A stretch of 25,876 nt of DNA, taken from assembly GCA_001579985.1 (NCBI GenBank), contig LRSR01001756.1:1-25876 (forward strand), written 5' to 3'. How positions within the stretch are numbered: position 1 is the first letter of the stretch; the number at the start of each line of letters is the position of its first letter. Below the pieces are notes generated by a model, which was given only the letters and a program-made list of their open reading frames with translations, had not been told where the DNA came from and did no database searches. Below are positions 1 through 8,876 of the stretch, piece after piece. The stretch is from Hypsibius dujardini (Eukaryota; Tardigrada; Eutardigrada; Parachela; Hypsibiidae). Both the position numbers and the translations under genes were made by a program.

Positions 1-1
1 C

Positions 2-31
<30 letters not shown>
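1..31. repeat. CAGA tetranucleotide microsatellite at window edge
   Basis: Eight or so perfect CAGA units run into the left edge of the window, so the full array length is unknown. CTGT, the complementary unit, recurs at 4616-4777 and 21027-21295. Confidence 0.9.
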
Positions 32-32
<1 letters not shown>

Positions 33-1095
33 TGCTGACAGATTAATGATTACAATGAAAATGTTAGTAAAAATCTCATACAATTAACAGTTGATAAAAG
101 TGATACATATATGTGTCCAGGTAAGGCCAATACCTAACTCTGGAAAAGGGCGTGGCATTAATTAGCTGCTTACATTTTATGAACACTTTGTGGATTAATA
201 TAGTCTTTAATACACTTTTGTATATAACGTACATTAGATACAGTGAATCACTCAAGCATATAATACATGCACTTCCAAATAAATTAATATTTCCCTTTCT
301 GATTGGCCTATCACATCCTACAATTGCCAACACACTGCGTGCTAAATTCTGCTAAAAAAACCTGCGGTCTAAGAGTAATTAAGTCAATCTCAAAAGCAAG
401 CTCACCGATATTTTAGTTTTTGGGTCGCTTTAGGCACCGCAAAAAGTCAGGGCGTGAACATACCCTTACCACTGAATAACCAACGTGCACGGTAAAATCA
501 ATCGAAACAATATCCCTAACAAGGTAAACACGCGGAAATTCCTGCAGCGGAAGTAGAGTATGTTGATAGCGGAGCTATTGAGTCGTTGCAATAACAAACA
601 AAGCCCACCGGTCCGCCATAACTTACCTCTATGAGAAAGAAGACCTCTACCTCTATTAAAAACAAATAGACCCAGAGCCGAATAGCAAATGTGACTTACC
701 CAACAGTGCTGCGGCCGGCCAGCGCGTCGTCGTCCAGCTCATTGCTCTTGCATTTATCTTCCTCCCCACAATAATAATGTGTGGCCAATCTTTCCGTGCT
801 GACGCGCGCGCGTGTCTGTGACCTTTTCACCGGAACCCGCGATGTAGAACCTCCATGTAGGTAAGACGTGTGTGTATGCAGACACCTGCGGTTTCACGCA
901 CCAGTCGTCACGGCACGGGCCTGCACTCACGAGCGCGTTGCTGCGGCCTCCACACAATGCGCTAAATCAAAAAAAAAAGGTATTCGGAATATCTACTCAT
1001 CCGCGCGTAATGTGTGCTTGTGTAAGTCGATAACCGTAAAGTACCCCTTAACAACAAAATGTCGATTACATGTGTGAAAGGGGATGGAATGGGAC
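32..1095. other. Non-coding or unresolved region with possible minus-strand splice donors
   Basis: No convincing gene is visible. Three sites read as strong splice donors on the minus strand: the reverse complements of about 464-469, 621-627 and 694-700 each give GTAAG or GTAAGT. Upstream of the last one (about 700-960) the DNA becomes CpG- and GC-rich, as at a promoter. One minus-strand frame just before that donor reads KCKSNELDDDALAGRSTVG, but another frame is also open. These could be first exons of a gene lying left of the window. I could not extend them. Confidence 0.3.
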
Positions 1096-1100
1096 AACGA

Positions 1101-1155
1101 GAGAGGGAAAGAGCGAGAGAGCGAGAGAGGGAGAGAGAGAGAGAGGGAGAGGAGT
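1101..1155. repeat. GA-rich microsatellite
   Basis: An imperfect run of GAGAGA with interspersed GGGA and GCGA units. It begins a satellite-dense stretch (1100-1880). Open frames across it are low-complexity Arg-Glu or Ser-Leu translations and are not genes. Confidence 0.9.
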
Positions 1156-1278
1156 ATATGGTGCAAAAAGTGGGCCGGGATCGAGGAAAACGAAGAAGAA
1201 GCATGCGTGTTGGAGGATGTTTCGCTCGCTGGGTTGACTGCTCCACAATCTGACCTACTCGTGTGTTTGTGTGGTTGG

Positions 1279-1312
1279 ATGCACACACACACACACACAC
1301 ACAGACACACAG
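1279..1312. repeat. CA dinucleotide microsatellite
   Basis: A CA run of about 12 units with one CAGA interruption. It lies 20-30 bp from a short GTGTGTTTGTGTGG tract, so the two can pair as an imperfect inverted repeat. Confidence 0.85.
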
Positions 1313-1486
1313 TGTGTAGCTGGGTTGGTGGTGGTGGTGAAGGTACCTTGTCGATATTTCATGAAATGACGGGGTTCTGCGGTCGGCGGTTTCGGGGTGG
1401 TGTTGTGTTGGAGGAAAGAGGCGGGAAGAAGAAGAAGAAGAACGGGGGAGGAAAGCACTCTCTGACCACAATATTTCCTACACTGC

Positions 1487-1545
1487 CTGTGTGTCTGTGT
1501 GTGTGTGTGTATATACTGCGCGATCCCGCCTGTGTGTCTGTCTGT

Positions 1546-1594
<49 letters not shown>
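1487..1594. repeat. GT/CTGT microsatellite pair
   Basis: Two blocks, about 1487-1510 and 1530-1594, are made of GT with CTGT interruptions. They are separated by 20 bp of unique sequence. The second block ends in a pure GT run of about 20 units. Confidence 0.9.
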
Positions 1595-1595
<1 letters not shown>

Positions 1596-1838
1596 CATAA
1601 CGCGGCCATCCACTGTTCCGCGTTCGCGCCGCCTATTGTGATCAAGTTACGTGAATGGGCTATACTCCCTATCTCAGGGATCTCCCCCAATAAAAGGGGA
1701 TAAATTTTCCGATTCTCCGGGGGTATAGTGTGGCTGGGCGAAACAGTGGCGAGGGCCGCTACTGCGGCTGCTAGATCCACACTCTAGTGTCTGTATGCTG
1801 TGTACTTGTGCACGCCCCTGTGCGTCACCCATTTGCCT

Positions 1839-1840
1839 TG

Positions 1841-1878
<38 letters not shown>

Positions 1879-1880
1879 TT
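1839..1880. repeat. CT dinucleotide microsatellite
   Basis: A CT run of about 18 units with one CCCT interruption. Flanking DNA (1600-1838 and 1881-2410) shows no supported gene. The open frames there are short and lack splice or family support. Confidence 0.9.
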
Positions 1881-2416
1881 CAATCTCATCTTCTCGCCGA
1901 GGGTCGCTCTGTTTGCCGAAACCTTTAATTCAACTACCGCAAAAAACACTTTTCGCCACTGGCGGCAACTTTTGTCCAAATGCGCTGCAACAAAGTGCTC
2001 CCTTTCTGTTGACAGGAGACCGGCAACCCGGCAAAACAATAATCTCCGGGAGAACAGCGTGCCATAACTTTTATAATAATAATTATCGGTCCGTTCCCTC
2101 ACCTGCGTTGAGTGTTAAAACGGGCCGGCAAGCAAACAGGCCAGCCGATGAGGGAAGAGCAAAGGTAGAGGATAAACCTGAAAATAGATGGAAACGTTAT
2201 TTGACAGTTTATTGATTATATGCAAAACAACCAATGTTGTTATTGGTCAGTGCCCAGTTTGTAATGAATGTAAAACTAATTATACTAAGAAGACCGGCGG
2301 ATAGATGAAGAACAAGATCAACCACGGCAAAGTTTGAACAGACAGACGTTTAGGCATTGGGAGAATCGGCAAGCATCGATGAAAGGGACAGAAAGAAAAT
2401 TAGCCAAAGGTTTCTT

Positions 2417-2763
2417 CGCAGACATCGCAGACATCGCAGACATCGCAGACATCACAGGCATCGCAGGCATCACAGACATCGCAGGCATCACAGACATCGC
2501 AGACATTGCAGACATCACAGACATTACAGACATTGCAGACATTGCAGACATCGCAGGCATCGCAGGCATCACAGACATTGCAGACATCACAGACATTACA
2601 GACATTGCAGACATTGCAGACATCGCAGACATCGCAGACATTGCAGACATGACAGACATGACAGACATGACAGACATTGCAGACATCGCAGACATCGCAG
2701 ACATCACAGACATCACAGACATCACAGACATCACAGACATTGCAGACATCACAGACATCGCAC
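2417..2763. repeat. 9-bp minisatellite, unit GACATYRCA
   Basis: About 38 tandem copies of a nine-base unit (GACATCGCA, GACATTGCA, GACATCACA, with GGCATCGCA and GACATGACA variants). Because the unit is a multiple of three and has no stop in several frames, both strands stay open (Ala-Asp-Ile on plus, Met-Ser-Ala/Val on minus). Nothing outside the array supports a protein. Sub-variants occur in blocks, as in an array grown by local duplication. Confidence 0.92.
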
Positions 2764-3405
2764 CGTCACTGTCCACAATTAAGGCATTACGGTTTGCGGC
2801 TTTTCCGTCTGTGAATTAAGCTGGCCAAATTCAAAAGAGGCAGCTCATCGTTATTGGAACATAATTGCCTTGTCAAAACTGAATGATTTCCAATGCCTTA
2901 CTCTCTCTCTCTCTCCTCTCACACACAATACAGCCTATGCAAGTGATCATGAAAGATTATCTCGGATTTTGAAATACGCCTGTGTCGAAAATATATTTTC
3001 GCGATTAACGACCTGCCCCGCCCTCTCATCTGCCTCAACGGTTCCGTATATTTTGGCCTAAACTCAAGCGACTGAAAAGGTTTCGTAACTCCCGGATTCC
3101 TGTGCTAATATAAACTTTTGGGCGTATATATCGACGGAAGTGTCCTGTGTGAGAGACACACAGTGGTACAGTATATGTTGCGCGACATCTGTTTGAGCGG
3201 GTAGTCCGTTCGCGCGCTATTATGACCCCACGGGCCTCATATCAATGGGATAATTCTGGGAGTGAGGGATTGTGTATGCGCCAGCACAGGCGCGCCGTTT
3301 GTGGACACAACCATTTCCATATATATATCTCCGTATGGACACCGACATGTATATCTATCTACGGGGACGTCTTATTCCCCTGATTCAATAGCAACATGAT
3401 TTACC
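2764..3405. other. Intergenic, no gene seen
   Basis: Mostly unique sequence with a short CT run near 2900-2920 and a TATATATAT stretch near 3319. No frame has coding character or splice support. Confidence 0.5.
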
Positions 3406-3406
3406 A

Positions 3407-3531
3407 ACTCTCTCTCTCTTTCTCTCTCTCTTTCTGTCCTCTCGGGACAACGACGACGTCGAAGGAAGGGTGAACCCGAGTTTTGTTCGTCCACATGGCC
3501 GTGGTCTCTCTCGCTCGTTCTCTCTCTCTCT

Positions 3532-3578
<47 letters not shown>

Positions 3579-3731
3579 TCATGTGCATCGAACTCAATAC
3601 TCCACGTCAGGGCCCAGGAGAATTCTGGTAGTGCACTGCACCCCCGGCCGGTCGCGCACAGGGAACCAGGAGAGCGAGGGAGATTTCGGGGAGATCGGGT
3701 GCGCCGGCACACACACACACACACACACACA
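3407..3731. repeat. Cluster of CT and CA microsatellites
   Basis: CT-rich tracts at about 3407-3435 and 3505-3532 are followed directly by a CA run to 3576. A second CA run lies at 3709-3731. The unique spacers hold no supported gene. Open frames over the cluster are Cys-Val or His-Thr strings caused by the repeats. Confidence 0.88.
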
Positions 3732-3891
3732 GAAAAAAATGAGGAAAGGTCAACAGAAGTGCTCGTAACTGACATGGACATGTTGACTTAACCGCCTCGC
3801 GGTCGTGTACGTCGCACCGCTCATAACACCCCGCTCACTCCTCGCACTGCCAATATTCATAAAAAATCGTTACTTTATAGCACTTCACAGC

Positions 3892-4024
3892 CGGGAGCCG
3901 GGAACCAGGAACTAGGAGCCAGGAGCCAGGAGCCAGGAGCCAGGAGCCAGGAACCGGGAGCCGGGAACCGGGAGCCGAGAGCCGAGAGCCGAGAGCCGGG
4001 AGCCGGGAGCCGGGAGCCGGGAGC
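3892..4024. repeat. 7-bp minisatellite, unit GGAGCCR
   Basis: About 19 tandem copies of a heptamer (GGAGCCA, GGAGCCG, GAGAGCC, GGAACCR). A and G variants are segregated into blocks. Seven is not a multiple of three, so all frames cycle and a coding role is unlikely. The flanking stretch 4025-4615 has no supported gene. Confidence 0.9.
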
Positions 4025-4615
4025 ACACGTGGATGTATATATATGTATATGTGGACTTTGTTCCGGCAGACATTCATTATTATCGCAATTTTTAATAAAA
4101 GAAATTTGCAGTTAATGTACACTAAAACCTATACGGAAATACAAGATCCTCGTTAAAACTCAACGCTCGTTTTGACATGTACGGAAACGGTCTCTTTGGA
4201 CGTTGAGATGATTATGTGGAGGTTTTTGTTCACAAAGTTTTATGAAATTTGTTTCGAGCGGAGGCTGGGGATATATTGATTGAAACCCCTCCCCCCCCAG
4301 TGATATCGCAATATTTTCGCATTTGAACGTTTCATCCAACCGCCGCAGGATGGAGTGTATTGTAGTATCGCGTGAGACTATGGAATATAGCATGACCACG
4401 CCCCGAAAACGTCATTGAATATCCGCCCGTAATGCAAACAGGAAAATTTAATAAGTCTCGTTAGATAATGGACATGCGAACAAGTTACAGCACTGATTGC
4501 GTAGCGATGGGTAAATATTTGGTCGGTTTAACTAAGTGATCCCTTTGCCAAAGGTCTCAATGCAAATTCTGTCCATGTTATGCATAGCTCAAGCATGGCA
4601 GCATGGCTAACAGTT

Positions 4616-4721
4616 TGTCTGTGTGTGTGTGTGTGTGTGTCTGTCTGTCTTTGTGTCTGTCTGTCTTTGTGTCTGTCTGTGTGTCTGTGTGTCTGTGCGT
4701 CTGTGTGTCTGTCTGTGTGTG

Positions 4722-4776
<55 letters not shown>

Positions 4777-4777
4777 G
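4616..4777. repeat. GT and CTGT microsatellite
   Basis: GT and CTGT units are mixed at the left and become pure CTGT (about 14 units) at 4720-4777. It lies about 210 bp before the start of the next gene. Confidence 0.9.
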
Positions 4778-4986
4778 ACACTAGTACTCCCTTCCTCCTG
4801 AATCCACACTCCACACTCGTTCTCGCCGTGGGTAGCAGGCACATCCCTCAGCAACTTACATATATGAGGCGCATACGATTAGTCTGTCTACCTTTAGACA
4901 TTATACGCAAACCGTGCCAACTTTGATTGTGTAACTGTCTTTTGTTTTCTCTTCCCATCTGGCTACGTTATTCCTTTAAGTAAAAT

Positions 4987-7857
4987 ATGCAGGCAACTGA
5001 AATTAAAATGGACCAACCATTATCGCCCAAAAAAGTTCATCGCACTGCACAGAAAGGCAAACAGAGACCGTCAGAGCTGGTCCCACAAGAGACACCGAGC
5101 GAGCGGTTCCTGCAGACATTTTTAACGAACAGAAACATCCCCCGGTCTGTCTCACCCCTCGGTCTAATCCCGCCCGATATCGAGTATGATGAGAGCTTTC
5201 TGGACGGCCCTATTCACGCCCACCCCTTGTCGAAGCATCAAAATGTGCAGTTAGATCGTACGAACAAGGAGGCCCTACCAGGGTCTGCTGTTGCGGTAGA
5301 AGTTGCGCCTGCAAAAAGTGCGAATGCCTCGGCGGCAGCGGAGGCGGCAGCGAAGGCGGAGGCGGCAGCGAAGGCGGAGACGGAGGCGTGTGCCGGTCCT
5401 CGGGACGCGACAACTTTGCTTGCGAATTTGTTTGCCAAAGCAGATGATACGGATTATCCCAGTATGCGCGGCCATCGGGGGACGAGGACGCAGGCGGATA
5501 ATGATACGGTTTATAAGCCGGAAATTGATGGACTTGATCAAGCAGGTCGCCACCGACAACGCCCCCGGTCGGGCAGGGCCGCGGCGCAATCGGTCGCGGG
5601 TGAGCAGCCCTCGGGATCAGCCCTCGGTGAGCAGAGCGCGCCCTCGGGATCGGGCAACACGCATCCGCATGCTGCGTTGCTCCCGATGGGAGTGAAGAAA
5701 AAATATGTACGACATTAACTGCAAGCAACACACTAAAGAACATCTGTACACTGTACGAGTGCACATTAAAAGTTGCAGTGTCTCCGGTTCTTCGTCTGTC
5801 GTCGGCCTTTCAAAATGCCCCAGACGAATCATTAACCGTTCTGCCGCCGGTGGTAAAGTCTGTACATGTTTTCATACATCTTTCTGATGCCAATCGACGC
5901 TGCAAAATAATTTTGTTTTGTTATTCACTTATTTGTGCAGCATGAAAAAACCTGAAAGAGTTTGAACTGAAAGAGCACTGTCCGTCGTGTGAAACGTGAT
6001 TGCGATTGTACCGTTCTACTTTTTGGTCAAAAATCTTAATTGTTCTGCTGGGGACTCATTCTCCTGCTTCTTGTATTACCTCATTGGGCGTGGTTCAGTT
6101 TTACCTTGTAACCATTGCACTTTGGGTGTCCATTGCCCTTTGGGTGTGTTTACTTCAACCATTTATGATATTCAAAAACATTTCAGGTTCCATTGACCCA
6201 GCCGGCGTCGGTCCTCCATCCAATTTACAATTTCACCGTGACACGCGAAGACCCGAAGCACTCCACGGCTACGCTGAAAGAAAACCAACCCATTCCTCGT
6301 CTGCTTCCCCAATCACCACACTGCACATCATCCAGCGACCATTCTGACGACGACGACGACGACGACGACCTGCTGAGTCTCTACGAATCCCGACAAGCCG
6401 CGTCCGCAGCTCAACGGCCACTTCCAGTGACCGCGCCGAAATTCTTCCCCGACTTGGTGATCCCCAATATGGAGCCGGTGATTGAAAAATATCTTGCCTG
6501 TCTGAAAGAACGAAAAGAGAAAGCCGACGAGAAAGCCAAAGCCGCGACCTTGAAAGAACAGGCTGAGCTGGCACTGGCACCGCCGGCACATGTCAAGCCC
6601 AAGGTCGCTTCTAAGGAAGTGAAACCCGATGAGAAGAAGACAAAGGACAAGAAGGGTGGGGAGGGAGGTGAGGGTAAAAAGGGAACGAAAACACCGGGCG
6701 ACACTGATCCGCCCAAAAAGAAGAAGAAGAGTCCAATACCGCTGAGTCCGCTGAAAGTGCCGACCGGGCTGACACCGTTGGTCCTAACCTCGCCGACACC
6801 GTTGGTCCTAACCCAGCCGACACCGTCAGTCCACATCCCGCCGACACCGTTGGTCCTAACCCAGCCGACACCGTTGGTCCTCATCCCATCGACACTGTCA
6901 GTCCACATCCCGCCGACACCGTTGGTCCTAACCCCGCCGACACCATTGGTCCACTGCTATCCGCCGGACAGGTTGCTCTTATCTGCAGCCAATCCGCACT
7001 GCCCTGTAACCGTTGTCTGTTGGAGGAACGAACCATCAGACAAGCAGAGATACGGATCAGTCAGACGAGTGACTCTGCAGCTGGCTAACACGAGACAACT
7101 CCTCGGCGTGCCACCGGGGCAGTTCGTGGTCGTGACGGTGCAAGCCGCCCCCGGCAAGTCCGCCACTCGACCGGTCTTCCCCTTGGGACCCTGTGACTGG
7201 CACGGGTTCTTTGAGTTTGTTTGGGAGGACGCTGCGGAGAATGAGCCGCAAGGTAAGCGGATTTTCGGGCGAATTCTTCAGACATTGTTGACAAAGGATG
7301 AGTCTGTGACGGTTCGTGGACCCTTTGGGGACTTTCTCTACCGCGGAAAGGGTTGGTTTACACATCAGCAGAACGCGCTGTCACCGAAAGAGACGAGGCA
7401 TTACCGGAAGGTGGTGATGATTGGGATGACCTTCGGGGTCGTGCCGTTTCTGGCCATTCTCGATCAGGTTTCCCGGGAAAAGAATCTCCCGACCGAGTTC
7501 ACGATCGTGCAAGTTGGACTTGGAGAGAATGATTTCTGGCTCTCGGCTGAGATTGATCAGTTTGCATCGGCTGAGCCAAAGATTTGTGCGAGTCATCGGT
7601 TATTTTTGGACCTCTCCGTGAGTGATCGTGTGAGGGAGGAGCTCGACGGATTTGTGGCGCAGTATTTGCCGGTGCCGGGCTGCGATGTTCTCACGGTGGT
7701 CTGTGTGCCCCCGATGCTGGCGAGCTTTTATGTGATACCTGCTCTAATTGGCGCTGGTCTGGGGGAGAAAAGTTGTTTGTATGTTTACGGTAGTTTTGCC
7801 GGGGATGACTTGCCAGAATGTGATCATGAACTGTTACGAAGTTGCATGGGGAAGTAA
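4987..7857 (+). CDS. Divergent NADH-cytochrome b5 reductase-like protein with long low-complexity N-terminus
   Basis: I join exon 1 (4987-5706) to exon 2 (6187-7857). Exon 1 is open from an ATG and reaches a phase-0 GTACGA donor after KKKY. Exon 2 opens after a TTTCAG acceptor in phase 0. The product is about 796 residues. Residues 1-240 match nothing I know and contain an Ala/Glu/Lys stretch. Residues 241-500 include an acidic Asp run, a Lys-rich segment and TPLVLTQP-type repeats. Residues 500-796 follow the order of cytochrome b5 reductase: LGVPPGQFV, then RPVFPLGP where the family has RxYTP, then RGPFGDFLYRGKG, then GMTFGVVPF in place of GGTGITP, then CVPPML in place of CGPPPM. Those motifs normally hold FAD and NADH, so activity is doubtful. 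The fold assignment is fairly strong. The exon join is inference, and exon 1 could be a separate 243-residue gene ending at 5718. Confidence 0.6.
6772..6954 (+). repeat. 24-bp coding repeat (TPLVLTxP)
   Basis: About 7.6 in-frame copies of a 24-base unit encode an eight-residue Thr-Pro-Leu-Val repeat, with SVHI variants every third or so copy. It sits between the Lys-rich region and the reductase-like domain and looks like an extended linker. Confidence 0.85.
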
Positions 7858-7926
7858 GAAAGTGGATCATATTCATACCGTCAAGAAAGGGGGCGGAAGC
7901 CATGTTTTTGTTTCCGTTGTTTATGT

Positions 7927-8003
7927 AGTATATATATATATATGTATGTAGTATATATATATATATGTATGTAGTATATATATATGTATATATATATATG
8001 TAG
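7927..8003. repeat. AT-rich tandem repeat
   Basis: GTAGTATATATATATATATGT-like units of about 23-27 bp are repeated three times just 3' of the reductase-like gene. It is probably non-coding. Confidence 0.85.
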
Positions 8004-8247
8004 TATCTGCAATTAGGTAACAGGCAAAAACATCTAACCTTACTGCAAAAAATTTAGAACCAAGAATTTTCGTATTCTAACTAGATGAGAAAAATGTCAC
8101 TCCATTAGCGACATTTAATAAGGGTTCGACAGTTCAGTGTAAAATACAAATTATCCCAAATGTTTCGGGGTTACCTTATCATTTATTGTTATCTTGTTGT
8201 GGATTAAACTTTGGGTGATAAAGTTGCCTTAGTACGACATGAAATAA

Positions 8248-8320
8248 GGCTCCGTGGCCCAATGGTTAAGGCGCCTGACTACGAATCAGGAGATTCCGTG
8301 TTCGACTCACGGCGGAGTCA
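8248..8320 (+). tRNA. tRNA-Arg (anticodon ACG)
   Basis: A full cloverleaf can be drawn over 73 nt. The acceptor stem is GGCTCCG with CGGAGTC plus discriminator A. The D arm is GCCC...GGC. The anticodon stem CCTGA/TCAGG encloses loop CTACGAA, giving ACG. The T arm is CCGTG-TTCGACT-CACGG. The A box reads TGGCCCAATGG and a B-box-like GTTCGACTC is present. The run ACTTTTTTATTTTTT directly after it fits a Pol III terminator. No intron. It should decode CGU and, after inosine modification, CGC and CGA. Confidence 0.93.
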
Positions 8321-8345
8321 ACTTTTTTATTTTTTCCCCTCTCTG

Positions 8346-8379
8346 CTAAGGCGCCTGAATAGGAGTCTGGGGACTCACG
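8346..8379 (+). pseudogene. Partial tRNA-like fragment
   Basis: About 26 bp beyond the tRNA, the stretch starting CTAAGGCGCCTGAATAGGAG and ending GGACTCACG repeats the end of the D arm, a degraded anticodon arm and the TTCGACTCACG area of the intact tRNA. It cannot form a cloverleaf. It looks like a decayed duplicate. Confidence 0.5.
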
Positions 8380-8399
8380 TTGACTGCGGTTATGGAAGA

Positions 8400-8876
8400 T
8401 GGATAGGATAAGGAAGTCGATAGTTCAAAGAAGAAATCGTTGGTGAAGGATTAGGGTATACCGGTACAGCCGCCTTTGACTTTTCGAACTTTTCGTCTGC
8501 TTGCGTATGCTTCTATTTATTCTACGGCGAGAAACGGAGACTTCGATCTGATTACCAAGGATCAGATGGTGAGAGAAAAACTATCAAAAATAGAGGCATG
8601 GAAACGGAACGGATGAGACGAGGGGGAGCTGTAAGATTGGAAGATCCAACTCGACAAGCAGACTGAAATTAAATCAGCGTAGATTCAATGTCTAACAATA
8701 ATACCACTCTAGTACAGTACATTATTAGCATGATTAACAGAAACAACAAAAAATAAACAGATGCCCAAACGGATGGGAATTCAGCTACCTAGCAGAGAAG
8801 AAGAAAAGAACGGGAAAAGGCGGTGGTGTATAAAAGACATTCGTGAAAAATTAGAGGTTCTAACTGACGCACCCAT
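8400..8876. other. Intergenic, no gene seen
   Basis: Unique sequence between the tRNA and the 3' end of the minus-strand membrane-protein gene. A minus-strand AATAAA (plus-strand TTTATT near 8515) is the only candidate poly(A) signal I noticed for that gene, about 360 bp after its stop. Confidence 0.4.

Noticed and set aside
1084-1780. Several 80-180 codon frames across GA, CA, GT and CT tracts
   Set aside because: Low-complexity translations of microsatellites. No coding character in the unique spacers.
2318-2819. Long open frames (140-160 codons) on both strands
   Set aside because: They exist only because the 9-bp satellite unit has no stop in these frames. The translations are pure Ala-Asp-Ile or Met-Ser-Ala strings.
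3892-4024. Telomere-like or CRISPR-like repeat array
   Set aside because: The heptamer GGAGCCR is not a known telomere unit and there are no spacers. It is an ordinary minisatellite.
5210-5764. Minus-strand frame opposite the first exon of the reductase-like gene
   Set aside because: It is the antisense shadow of an Ala-rich coding region. The plus frame has the better start and donor.
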